From: Petasospora fabianii
Lineage: Eukaryota > Ascomycota > Saccharomycetes > Phaffomycetales > Wickerhamomycetaceae
Direction: 5' to 3'
NCBI GenBank assembly: GCA_022641835.1
Contig: CP048719.1
Coordinates: 744,001-808,000, forward strand
DNA: 64,000 bases
The position numbers and the translations under genes were made by a program. A model generated the notes under the pieces. It was not told where the DNA came from and did no database searches. It saw only the letters and a list, made by a program, of their open reading frames with translations. Below, piece by piece: positions 9,113 to 17,896 of the stretch; position 1 is the first letter of the stretch, and the number at the start of each line of letters is the position of its first letter.

Positions 9113-9493
9113 ATGGTTTCCATCAAGTACACTCCAATCGTTCTCGCCCTCGCTACCTACGTCGCTGCTCAGTCTAGTGCTACCTCTGCTGCCGGTGGTC
9201 TTGTCGAGAGTGCCACCTCTGCTGCTGGTTCCGCCGTCACTGGTGGCTCCTCCAGTTCTGGTTCTGAGTCCTCCTCTGGTGGTTCTGAGTCCTCTTCTGG
9301 TTCTGGCTCTTCTTCTGCTGCCGAGTCCTCTTCTGGTGGCTCTGGCTCTTCCTCTGCCGGTGGCTCCAGTGAATCCTCTTCTGGTGGCTCTGGTGGTTCC
9401 TCCTCTGCTGAGGGTTCCTCTTCAGGTGCTGGTGTCGTTGCCGGTATCAGTGGCTCTGCTCTCGCCGCTGTCGGTGCTCTCTGGCTTCTCTAA
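9113..9493 (+). CDS. Ser/Gly-rich GPI-anchored cell-wall protein
   Basis: 126 residues in three parts: a signal peptide (1-20, ending YVAAQ, cleavage likely before SSATS), a middle made almost wholly of Ser, Gly, Ala and Glu in imperfect GGSESSSG-type repeats, and a hydrophobic GPI-addition tail (GVVAGISGSALAAVGALWLL) preceded by small residues. Such proteins enter the secretory pathway, are heavily O-mannosylated, and end in the plasma membrane or linked to beta-1,6-glucan. Codons are strongly biased to TCC/TCT and GGT/GGC, suggesting high expression. No specific orthologue is recognisable because the sequence is low complexity. The next gene on the same strand follows after 327 bp. Confidence 0.75.
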   Translation: MVSIKYTPIVLALATYVAAQSSATSAAGGLVESATSAAGSAVTGGSSSSGSESSSGGSESSSGSGSSSAAESSSGGSGSSSAGGSSESSSGGSGGSSSAEGSSSGAGVVAGISGSALAAVGALWLL

Positions 9494-9820
9494 GTTAAAT
9501 GTTAGATCGGATGTTTTTGTATAGGCTGGACTTTTTTAATCCGATGCTTCTGCCATTGTAAAGCTTTGTCCGTTGTAGACTATGCCATTATGTCTCGTTT
9601 GCTGTTCTCGAGCGTAGTTCAAGTGAGGTTTGAGTTCGAGCCTGCATATGCTCGAGGCGAGCAACTCCAGGAGCGTACAGTTCGGCAGAAGAAAAAGGGG
9701 CTAAAAATGAGTGGCCAAAAGGGATCTAGCTATCGCAAAAACGAATCTATAGAGTGTGGGCCCTGTATCCATACCTATTCTACTAGCAATAGACAATCAG
9801 CAGCAACTAGCCAAGACAAA

Positions 9821-10717
9821 ATGTCCCATGAAATCCCACACAAACGAGTGTGGACAACGCTAATAACGAACACAGCCTATCTCCCCGGTTTGCTAGCGCT
9901 CGAATACTCGTTACGTCTCGTCAACTCAAAATACCCACTTGTGGCACTCTACACATCTACATTTCCAGCTGAGGGCCATGCTGCCCTCGACGCCCGTGGC
10001 ATCGCCAAGCTCGAAGTAAAGTACCTCCTCCCAGTGTCAAGCAAAGACTATACGCATGACCCGAGATTCTACGACTGTTGGAGTAAGTTGCAGCCGTTCG
10101 GACTTGAGCAGTTTGATAGGGTGGTACAGCTCGACAGCGACATGATTGTAATCAAGAACATGGACGAGCTGTTTGACATTGAGCTTGGTGACAACGCCTT
10201 CGCTGCCGGATGGGCATGTGTATGCAACCCAATGAAGTTTGAACACTATCCAAGGGATTGGCTTGCCGACAACTGCGCTTTCACTGGCTGGTACGATAAG
10301 CTTGGAGATAGAGATGGTGAGATTGTTGGTCCGGAGGTTAAGGATCAACACGGATTGATGATCTGCAATGGTGGATTGCAAGTTGTTGAACCGAACAAGG
10401 AAAATTACGACAAAATCATTGCCAAGATGGATGATGATCTGGACTATGATTTTGCTGACCAGAGTCTATTGAGCGATGTGTTCAAGGACAAGTGGATTGG
10501 TCTGTCATTCGGGTACAACTACCTCAAGACTATGAGGTTGATCCATCAGGATCTCAAGTTTGATGCCGTGAAGAACATTCATTACATATTGACGCCAAAG
10601 CCTTGGAATGTTGACAGATCGTTTGATGATGATACCGATACCTTTGCCTTCTGGTGGGACATCAACGATAAAAGACTCGAGGAGGAAAAGATTAAGGGAA
10701 TCGCCGATGGATTCTGA
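9821..10717 (+). CDS. GT8-family glycosyltransferase (glycogenin/galactinol synthase-like)
   Basis: 298 residues from ATG 9821; earlier in-frame ATGs at 9590 and 9707 would add a basic, non-homologous leader. The protein starts with RVWTTLITNTAYLPGLLALEYS, the UDP-sugar-binding strand and helix of GT8 enzymes, and has the metal-binding DxD as D105-S-D107 in VVQLDSDMIVIKNMDELF. NGGL and FADQSLLSD blocks also match the galactinol synthase/glycogenin-like fold. There is no signal peptide or membrane segment, so it is probably cytosolic. Fungal members of this compact 300-residue subgroup transfer a hexose from UDP-sugar to an unknown acceptor. It lacks the long C-terminal glycogen-synthase-binding region of yeast Glg1/Glg2, so glycogen priming is not assured. 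Confidence 0.7.
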   Translation: MSHEIPHKRVWTTLITNTAYLPGLLALEYSLRLVNSKYPLVALYTSTFPAEGHAALDARGIAKLEVKYLLPVSSKDYTHDPRFYDCWSKLQPFGLEQFDRVVQLDSDMIVIKNMDELFDIELGDNAFAAGWACVCNPMKFEHYPRDWLADNCAFTGWYDKLGDRDGEIVGPEVKDQHGLMICNGGLQVVEPNKENYDKIIAKMDDDLDYDFADQSLLSDVFKDKWIGLSFGYNYLKTMRLIHQDLKFDAVKNIHYILTPKPWNVDRSFDDDTDTFAFWWDINDKRLEEEKIKGIADGF

Positions 10718-10964
10718 AAATATCATAACTGAAGCATTTTGTTCAGCTGTATCTTGTAGATGATATTATTCGAGAACAGCACCCTAGACAGGAAACCTCT
10801 CTTGTAAAATTGAAGACCACAACCTCACCCACAATTATCCATGGTTGCGAGCCCGCGCGCTTTCTACTCCCAAAATTTTTTGACACAACCAAAGCACATC
10901 TCTCTGAATACATGTTCTACTTTTTTACGTTTACCCACCTTCAACTGTCATTAAGCCCATTAAA

Positions 10965-12155
10965 ATGTCCTTCGATAGACAGCAAGACGCCTCTTTGGAG
11001 TTTAAGACCTCGAAAAATGTCGATATCGTCGCCTCTTTTGAGGAAATGAATCTGAAAGAAGACCTTCTCCGCGGTATCTACTCGTACGGTTTCGAGGCCC
11101 CCTCTGCTATTCAGTCCCGTGCCATCCTTCAAATCATCTCAGGAAGAGACACAATTGCTCAAGCCCAGTCTGGTACTGGTAAAACAGCCACTTTCTCCAT
11201 CGGCATGCTTGAGGTGCTTGATACCAAGAACAGAGAGACACAAGCCATTGTACTATCACCAACGAGAGAACTCGCTGTACAGATTCAAAACGTTATCAAG
11301 TCACTTGGAAGTTATATGAACGTACAATGTCACGCTTGTATTGGTGGTACCTCTGTTGGACAGGACATCAAGCAGTTGTCAAAGGGACAACATATCGTTA
11401 GTGGTACTCCTGGTAGAGTTCTCGATATGATTAAGAGACGTAATTTGAATACGAGGAACGTAAAGATGATGATTCTCGATGAAGCTGATGAGTTGTTGAG
11501 TAAAGGTTTCAAAGAACAGATATATGACATTTACAGACAATTACCGGCAAGTACACAAGTGGTGGTTGTCAGTGCCACTCTGCCTCGTGATGTCTTGGAT
11601 ATGACAAATAAGTTCACTACGGATCCAGTCAAGATCTTGGTGAAAAGAGATGAGTTGACATTGGAAGGTATTAAGCAGTACTTCATCGATGTTGAGAAGG
11701 AGGACTGGAAGTTTGATACGCTCTGTGATTTGTATGACTCTTTGACAATCATGCAAAGTGTCATCTTTTGCAACACCAAGAAGAAAGTCGATTGGCTCAC
11801 TGAAAAGATGAGGGGAGCTAACTTCACCGTTGTTGCAATGCACGGTGATATGAAACAGGATGAGAGAGATCAAATCATGAACGATTTCCGTCTTGGTAAC
11901 TCTCGTGTGCTCATCTCTACAGACGTTTGGGCTCGTGGTATCGATGTTCAACAGGTGTCGCTTGTTGTGAACTATGATCTCCCATACGATCGTGAGAATT
12001 ACATTCATAGAATTGGTCGTTCTGGAAGATTTGGTCGTAAGGGTGTTGCCATCAACTTCTGTACAAATGAGGATATTCAGGCTCTTCATGATATTGAGCA
12101 GTACTACTCCATCCAAATTGATGAGATGCCAGCAAACATTGAGTCAATGCTCTGA
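10965..12155 (+). CDS. FAL1: DEAD-box RNA helicase Fal1 (eIF4A3 orthologue)
   Basis: 396 residues (yeast Fal1 399). All DEAD-box motifs are present: Q-motif region, AQSGTGKT at 67-74, PTRELA, GG, TPGR, DEAD at 172-175, SAT, ARGID and HRIGRSGR. The internal stretch [15 protein letters not shown] is diagnostic for eIF4A3/Fal1 rather than eIF4A. Fal1 works in the nucleolus in 40S pre-ribosome processing at sites A0, A1 and A2; in organisms with an exon-junction complex the same protein is its core. The invariant Leu in [10 protein letters not shown] and SATLPRD is encoded by CTG here, evidence for the standard code. ATG is unambiguous and there is no intron. Confidence 0.93.
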   Translation: MSFDRQQDASLEFKTSKNVDIVASFEEMNLKEDLLRGIYSYGFEAPSAIQSRAILQIISGRDTIAQAQSGTGKTATFSIGMLEVLDTKNRETQAIVLSPTRELAVQIQNVIKSLGSYMNVQCHACIGGTSVGQDIKQLSKGQHIVSGTPGRVLDMIKRRNLNTRNVKMMILDEADELLSKGFKEQIYDIYRQLPASTQVVVVSATLPRDVLDMTNKFTTDPVKILVKRDELTLEGIKQYFIDVEKEDWKFDTLCDLYDSLTIMQSVIFCNTKKKVDWLTEKMRGANFTVVAMHGDMKQDERDQIMNDFRLGNSRVLISTDVWARGIDVQQVSLVVNYDLPYDRENYIHRIGRSGRFGRKGVAINFCTNEDIQALHDIEQYYSIQIDEMPANIESML

Positions 12156-12217
12156 GACCTTGAAAATAAGAAGACTCATCCATATCATTTCTTTTCAATC
12201 CGTAGCAATAGTCCACA

Positions 12218-12646
12218 TCAAGCATTAGCAACTTTCATCAATTGTTCATTTCTCTTCTGGAACAATTCAACCATCTTCTTTAACTCATCCACGTCCGGCG
12301 TGGGTGACACACTCTCCAATCCATCCAACTCACTCCTCGTGACATCAATCTCAATAGTCTTGATCCCATCCTTATCTTTCATTTTGACGCCCATCACGCA
12401 CATATCGCCATTAACACATTTCCACCGCTGTACTTGCTGTCCCTGAGGATCGAGATCGAGAATGATGGCCTCCTCGTCCTCGGGCACTGTCTCTTCTAGT
12501 TGGGAGTAGTGTGGGTCGTCTAGGAACACGTATCGAATCTCAGGGTACTGCGTGTGTGAGGACTGTAATGTCGCTGAGTCCACCGTAGATGTGTCGCTGA
12601 GGACGCAGAAGTAAGGCACGGTAGACTTCTCCCAGTGGTTTGGCAT
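12218..12646 (-). CDS. ATG31: Autophagy scaffold subunit Atg31-like
   Basis: 142 residues (S. cerevisiae Atg31 196). Two blocks match Atg31: YPEIRYVFLDDP (yeast TNIKYIFEDDN), the first strand of the beta-sandwich, and a C-terminal helix LKKMVELFQKRNEQLMKVANA-like segment (yeast LIKLYVTQNEQLQMLSNSV). Between them a strand with IILDLD also fits. Atg31 bridges Atg17 and Atg29 in the scaffold that organises the phagophore assembly site on starvation. The shorter length reflects loss of the acidic loop between sandwich and helix. The call rests on short motifs; a structure-based comparison would settle it. It is convergent with FAL1 (62 bp). Confidence 0.6.
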   Translation of the reverse strand: MPNHWEKSTVPYFCVLSDTSTVDSATLQSSHTQYPEIRYVFLDDPHYSQLEETVPEDEEAIILDLDPQGQQVQRWKCVNGDMCVMGVKMKDKDGIKTIEIDVTRSELDGLESVSPTPDVDELKKMVELFQKRNEQLMKVANA

Positions 12647-12879
12647 TGTACTGGCTGTTCTTGCTGCTGATGTGTGGAGAAAAGAGCGATGAATAAGCTG
12701 GGGAGACTTGTCATCGGGTCTTCGCGCTACGGCTTTTCGCGGCCTCTTCTATAGTCTCTTAGTCTTGGTAAGTTAAATTCTCCATTGATTACAGTTACAT
12801 ATATTCATAGTGTATAATAAGACATTCATCAATTTGTGTTATACTAGGTACTTTCTATAGATACTTTTGAAAGAAAAGA

Positions 12880-13365
12880 TCAGAGCAAGAACAGGCCCAT
12901 AATACCAACCATAGAACCTGCAACACTGGCAGCGAGGAAGTTGGCACCACCAGTAGATTGTCTGGAGACGTGGTCCTTGTCACCAGTGATTGTCTTTGTG
13001 TAAGTCTGGAACTCCTTAGAGATAGTGGTGGTTATCACATGGGTGTCATCCGAGGTGTTAGTGTCGGTTGTGGCGTACTCTGGGAATGTGGTGGTCTTGG
13101 AGTATGTAACAACCATAGTCTTAGTGTAGGTACGGTCAGAGGCAGAGACGGTGAACACGGTGGTAGCGGTACCACTGGTTGGTTCAGTCAAGGCCTGACC
13201 AGTGTAAACCTGAACACGAGTCTTAGTGTAGACATGACCATTGTTGTTGATGGTTCTAGTGATACTATAAGTCTCACCGAGGGTTGGAGAGTAGAAAGAC
13301 TTGTCGTCGTCTGCAGCGATGACAAGACTGAAAAGTGAAAGAAGGAAGAGACCAAAGAATTTCAT
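12880..13365 (-). CDS. GPI-anchored Thr-rich cell-wall protein
   Basis: 161 residues. A clear signal peptide covers residues 1-18 (MKFFGLFLLSLFSLVIAA). The mature part is rich in Thr, Ser, Tyr and Val with the recurring YTKT/YSKT motif (HVYTKTRVQVY, RTYTKTMVVTYSKT, QTYTKTI), suggesting three or four beta-type repeats. The tail is hydrophobic (FLAASVAGSMVGIMGLFLL) after a Gly/Ala cleavage region, i.e. a GPI-addition signal. Expected at the cell wall or plasma membrane with O-mannosylation. The repeat motif does not let me assign it to a named family. Its promoter lies in the long gap to the right. It differs from the Ser/Gly protein at 9113 and is probably not a recent copy. Confidence 0.72.
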   Translation of the reverse strand: MKFFGLFLLSLFSLVIAADDDKSFYSPTLGETYSITRTINNNGHVYTKTRVQVYTGQALTEPTSGTATTVFTVSASDRTYTKTMVVTYSKTTTFPEYATTDTNTSDDTHVITTTISKEFQTYTKTITGDKDHVSRQSTGGANFLAASVAGSMVGIMGLFLL

Positions 13366-14368
13366 TTTTTTTTCTTAGTGGGTACTGGACTTACAATACA
13401 TCTCCAACTGATCAAAAAGATAACTCAGAGGAATTTAGTCTGATTTAAATATGCTTACGAGGACGGTCATCTCCATGCGCGGGGTCCTGTAGGTGACACA
13501 CTACCCTTAAGCTTAAAATTTTATCGGTAATACCTGGATATACTTGGCCGTAAAGTGCTAAATGTAAAACTAGTTCGTAGTATCCTCGAGGCGTCCGTTT
13601 GACGCCAGACCTTTTGGTATTTCCTGGCTGAACAGAGATCGGGTCGAGTAGACTGACATCTACTTCTCAGAGGACGATGAAAACTCAACTGACACTCCTC
13701 TATTGTGCTTCTATTTCCCTTCACTAACCATGAGCAGCTCCTTCAAACCTCGGCCCAGGATCCTTACTACATCTGTAGTAATCCCGAATCCAAGGAGAAG
13801 ATATCTGGGCATACACCCAGAAATCACACCTTAACAACGCCGAGACATAGAAGATCTTCATCGGCGCCTAAAGTACAGTAGCAGGATCCGGATCAATATT
13901 CAACCCGATACTCATCAGATTAACTAGCTCTATAATCAACTCATTAACGTCCTGATAATCAAAGATCATATCTCGGGATCCTCAAAAGGATCCTCAAAAG
14001 GACTTCTTCATGCCCCTGCACCACACTTCGCGCACACACATTATGTTGCTGCACTTAAAACCCCAGACCAAATGACCTGCACCAACCACTCCATCTTGGC
14101 GTGTGAGTACTCTCACCTTGTGTCTTGGCTTGCATTCATATGCTTATTTTGGTCGGAACACATGCTACACGCCTCGCAAACCATCAGATATCGCCGGCTC
14201 CGAAAGATGTCTAACACTGAATTATGTCGGTCGATGCACTTCCTGTCCAATCAGACTCATTCTCTAGTGTTTCCAAGGATTAACATTGCGCTTCCTTCTT
14301 GTAATCATACGTCTTTTACGTGTAATATACCTGTCGTTAAATCATTATTCATTACGTATGAGGAAGGT
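13366..14368. other. Intergenic region
   Basis: About 1 kb containing the promoter of the GPI gene. Several GGATCC-containing patches occur, including the 12-bp direct repeat listed separately. The reading frame at 14072-14407 has no family match and its composition looks accidental. Confidence 0.5.
13976..13999 (+). repeat. Tandem 12-bp repeat GGATCCTCAAAA x2
   Basis: Two perfect copies head to tail, followed by a partial GGAC. Function unknown; possibly replication slippage. Confidence 0.7.
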
Positions 14369-15184
14369 CTATCCTTCATTTTCAAACTGACACTGTCCGC
14401 CCTGTGATACGGGCATGTCATTATCGTGTATCCTCTTCGTAACAGCACCCCACCAGGCAAGTCTCATTGCAAACCAAACATCCCTTAGCTCATAAAACCT
14501 CTTTCTCAACAGTCTTAAAATTACCAAATGGATCCCAATGGCAGTGTAGAAGATCAGTCCAATACGGTGTATACACACCACAAAAGTGGTTGTGAAAGGA
14601 CATGGCCTTTTCAATCTCTCACCAGACTTAAATGCCGCTCTCTTCTTGTCATTATCTCTAATGAGCCACTTGATAGGTCCACAGCATAGATTCACTACCA
14701 TAAATGGTGTGCGACTTAACACACTAATGAACCAATTCATACCAGTAATCCTTTGCCTTGTTCCAACCTTTTGACCATCACGCCGACAATGGTGAGCCCA
14801 TCTTCTGCCCGCAGCATAGAACACATAAGCATCATACTCGGGCATCTCATACTTGATCCAAACAAGAAGACAGCATGCAACGAAAAGAGGATACATCATT
14901 ATACAAACGATGCAATCTGCCCATGTACTCGGCCCAATATCTCTTGATGTAGTGGAATCCGTAGTTCCTAAAATGCTTGGTGTATGATCGATTGGGCGGG
15001 GTTCGACCGTTACAATCGATCGTAGTGACCGATTCAGTGTACGAGGATGTGGATGTGAGGAATTAAGTGTGGCTGCAGGAGTTTTGGTGTGCTTCATGTT
15101 GTGTTTGGCACGCTCGGCAAGGAGTACTTGACGAGCATGAAAGCGGCCTGGCTTATTTGACATCTTTGATGCACCCTTTGGCAT
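14369..15184 (-). CDS. Uncharacterised three-span membrane protein
   Basis: 271 residues from the first ATG; a second ATG eight residues later is equally possible. The first 85 residues are basic and hydrophilic, without a signal peptide. Three hydrophobic segments follow: CIVCIMMYPLFVACCLLVWI near 90-110, WFISVLSRTPFMVVNLCCGP near 150-170, and FVVCIHRIGLIFYTAIGIHL near 205-230. Loops between them are strongly basic (RRWAHHCRRDGQK, DNDKKRAAFKSGERLKR), which by the positive-inside rule would face the cytosol. The protein is rich in Cys and Trp. I do not recognise the family. It is tandem to RRN7 with 137 bp between. Confidence 0.55.
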   Translation of the reverse strand: MPKGASKMSNKPGRFHARQVLLAERAKHNMKHTKTPAATLNSSHPHPRTLNRSLRSIVTVEPRPIDHTPSILGTTDSTTSRDIGPSTWADCIVCIMMYPLFVACCLLVWIKYEMPEYDAYVFYAAGRRWAHHCRRDGQKVGTRQRITGMNWFISVLSRTPFMVVNLCCGPIKWLIRDNDKKRAAFKSGERLKRPCPFTTTFVVCIHRIGLIFYTAIGIHLVILRLLRKRFYELRDVWFAMRLAWWGAVTKRIHDNDMPVSQGGQCQFENEG

Positions 15185-15321
15185 TTGGCATGGGTTCAAG
15201 AGATAGCCAAGTCAGATATTAGTGCCCTCCGGTCCAAACCTAGTCGTAAGCCAGTGACCCTAATTTCGCTTGAGGACGTTTTGTGTCAACATCACATGCG
15301 CCGTCTCCAGATCAACGCTTA

Positions 15322-16824
15322 TTATTGCCGGTAATAGGAAGAAAACATTGTGTTCTCAAGACGATGAAGACAAGTCAAGATTCTGTTTCGTTCAAAGGAA
15401 TGATGCACCATTATATGCTTAATCAAGACGTCTTCCACTTTGTATAGGTCTGACAGTTTCATTGACTTCCCCACAGTGACATCAACCTGAGACATGGCCA
15501 TCTGGGCGTACCCCATCTTGATTGATTCTATCAGTGGCTCAGATTCTTGCTCAGGATCCTGTGGAAGCTCAAAGATGGTCATGAGACGACGATTGATCGG
15601 AGTGAGGTCGTCCTGGTGTGGGAGTTGTGTCTTGACAACTTTTTCTGTAAACCAATCAAGGTATCTGTTTGTCATATCGTCGTTCCATTGCAAAATTCCC
15701 CCCTCGTTTTCTTCGTTATCAATATCATACAGCTGTCTATATAGTCCACGTTCTGTATCTGCCTTGGAATCATCACTCTCTTGGACCAAAGATATCCAAT
15801 CTTCCATTTTCTGAATCTTTGCGGGGAAACCGTAGTGGCCCTGGAGGAAGTATAGCTTGGTGACAACAATGAGTGAGCAGAGTACATTGAGTTCAGGGAA
15901 TCTGCTTCGGTACTCTGTAATACCGGTCAGGAACTCAGTCCCAACTCCTTGCATTGCGATGTACTTCTTGGTAGCCAGGTAGATGGTTGATGGTAAAAAC
16001 AACGCGGTGACTGAGCTCCAAAGGAAAGGGTGGTAATTAAGCGATAGACCCTCGAGTTCGTTGGCCTTAAGAGCTATGGTGATAGACTTGCATAATTTCC
16101 TGTTAGATGGAGGAGACCGACAATTCACCATTGTCAAGAACATTCCACCTAGCCTATTATAGAGCTTCTTTGGAATAACAAACGATCCCTTCAAAAATGG
16201 CAGCTCTCTCAGCATGATCCACTTGATGAAGTCATTCAAGTATACAGGTAGACTCAGTTTCCGACATGCAACGTAGAGAATAGCAACCAAGTCGACGATA
16301 ACGTCAACTCGCCATTTCGTCCTGAATGCAGATGATCCCGAAGATGATCCCACTGATGCATCACTTTCCTCCGTCTGGCTGTCGGAAACCAGACTCTCCC
16401 TATCAGAGGAGTACCCGCGTGTTTGATATGCCACATTGTTCAAATATCCAACCCAAAGCCTCTTGACAACAGGCTCCAAAACGTCAGGCAAACCCTTCGT
16501 CTCAATCAAAAACCTTGTCTGCTCCTTTAACAGATACTGAAGTGTCTTGAAAGCCATATCTCTACCCTTGTCACCGTACAGTTTCAGATGGGCAAATCTG
16601 CTCTGCCTCTTTCTCATTCCTTGGCTGCTCTTCTTCGAAAGTTGTGAAGTCAGACGTCTGGTGACCGTCACAGAGGTCATGTCATCCTCCTCATCATTGA
16701 TCTCAATATGCGACTCATTGACATGACCAAACTGGCACACTCGCTGACCATCGATGGTTCGATAATACTTCGATCGACAGTTATCAACTCCACATCTGCG
16801 GCCTCTGATCCAGGCATTACTCAT
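15322..16824 (-). CDS. RRN7: RNA polymerase I core factor subunit Rrn7 (TAF1B/TFIIB-like)
   Basis: 500 residues from ATG 16824 (yeast Rrn7 514). The N-terminus is the Rrn7 zinc ribbon, IRGRRCGVDNCRSKYYRTI-DGQRVCQFGHV, with ligands C11, C16, C30 and H34; yeast has RGPICGTDNC...CQYGHV. An acidic segment with VTRRLTSQ follows, then the two cyclin-like folds, visible as KLYGDKGRDMAFKTLQYLLK and VDVIVDLVAILYVACRKLSLPVYLNDF. Rrn7, Rrn6 and Rrn11 form core factor, which binds the rDNA promoter and loads Pol I. A linker with many Ser residues (about 150-170) interrupts the first cyclin fold. It is divergent from the DAS2-like gene with 190 bp between the ATGs, including a T13 run at 16911-16923. Confidence 0.88.
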   Translation of the reverse strand: MSNAWIRGRRCGVDNCRSKYYRTIDGQRVCQFGHVNESHIEINDEEDDMTSVTVTRRLTSQLSKKSSQGMRKRQSRFAHLKLYGDKGRDMAFKTLQYLLKEQTRFLIETKGLPDVLEPVVKRLWVGYLNNVAYQTRGYSSDRESLVSDSQTEESDASVGSSSGSSAFRTKWRVDVIVDLVAILYVACRKLSLPVYLNDFIKWIMLRELPFLKGSFVIPKKLYNRLGGMFLTMVNCRSPPSNRKLCKSITIALKANELEGLSLNYHPFLWSSVTALFLPSTIYLATKKYIAMQGVGTEFLTGITEYRSRFPELNVLCSLIVVTKLYFLQGHYGFPAKIQKMEDWISLVQESDDSKADTERGLYRQLYDIDNEENEGGILQWNDDMTNRYLDWFTEKVVKTQLPHQDDLTPINRRLMTIFELPQDPEQESEPLIESIKMGYAQMAMSQVDVTVGKSMKLSDLYKVEDVLIKHIMVHHSFERNRILTCLHRLENTMFSSYYRQ

Positions 16825-17014
16825 GACGAGATGTGGCTGATGATTGCTCAAACAAAGAGAAGAAGAGAAGTAATGAAATGGACCCTATCTTTTCAAGCCT
16901 ATGATCCGTGTTTTTTTTTTTTTAAGGAAAGGACTTTGACGGCATCAACCTTGATTTCACTGAAACTAGTGCAATTTGTTAAGTTTGACAGCCACAGGTC
17001 CTCAATCCCCAAAT

Positions 17015-17737
17015 ATGCCCTCACCTGCTGTTATTGTCCTTATCGGCGGTGGTCACAGTGCCGGAAAAGTATGCTGAATCCGCAGAACTACCAAGAAAAG
17101 CGAACGCATTGCTAACATCACTCATCAGCACACCGTAGTTGAAGAGATTAACACCCACCTTGTCGCCATACCAAACGTCAAAACACATACAATCGAGCTT
17201 GACTCCCTTCTCATGCAGGATTGCGATGCGAAACTGGGCCCATCTCGTTATGATTTCCCTCGTGTTCTTCAAGAGATCACTTCTCTTGAGGCATCACTGG
17301 AAGAGCCGAAGAAGCTTGTCATTCTGATACCTGGCCTATATGCATTACATGATCGTGAACTCCGACACATGGCTGCAATGAAAGTGTTTATTGATTGTGA
17401 TCCAGACACCAGACTTAACAGATGGATCCAACAAGACATTTTGAAGGAAGGGAAGGACCTTGGCTCACTCTTGGATAACTACCTCAAGATTGCAAGACCT
17501 GAGTTCAATGAGTTCATCTTGCCTACCAAGGAGTTTGCAGATGTCGTGCTGCCGAGTGAACAAAGTCATTTGGGTGTATCACTGATCTGTGATGGTGTCA
17601 TCCCACTGGTGGATGGATCGAAGGGCGCTACAAAAGTCAAGAAGCAATTGTATCCAAGATTTGGTGTTGAGACAGATCTAAATATCCACACGGAGAATTA
17701 TGACGACCAAAAGAATCAGTACTACGATTTGAGCTGA
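17015..17737 (+). CDS. Uridine kinase-like P-loop protein, DAS2 type (two exons)
   Basis: Spliced CDS is join(17015..17068, 17129..17737), 220 residues. Exon 1 (18 codons) encodes the first beta strand and the P-loop, ending GGGHSAGK; exon 2 continues HTVVEEI. Without the first exon the protein would have no nucleotide-binding loop, strong support for splicing. Later blocks fit the uridine kinase/phosphoribulokinase fold: RYDFPRVL (family DHPDAFD region), LVILIPGLYALHDRELR (IVEGI strand plus helix) and KVFIDCDPDTRLNRWIQQD (lid region). Length resembles yeast Das2 (232), a putative uridine kinase linked to transcription phenotypes. Substrate is not proven. The P-loop has His after the lysine instead of Ser/Thr, with Thr next. 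Confidence 0.65.
17069..17128 (+). other. 60-nt intron in DAS2-like gene
   Basis: Donor GTATGC, branch point GCTAAC at 17111-17116, acceptor ATCAG ending 17128. It sits in phase 0 directly after the P-loop lysine codon. Confidence 0.75.
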
Positions 17738-17896
17738 TATTATGAGCTTGATTTAATATATTAATGCATCGTTCATATGGAGGAAACTGTCTAGCCTGCG
17801 GTTCATTGACGCACTCCCGCGTAACAAATCTTGTATCTAGCTGCATACAATTACGACGAGGTAATCTTTTAATAACATTTATCCGGACATCATACA

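Noticed and set aside
14072-14407. 111-codon frame (+) overlapping the end of the membrane-protein gene
   Set aside because: Partly antisense to a better candidate, with no recognisable features.
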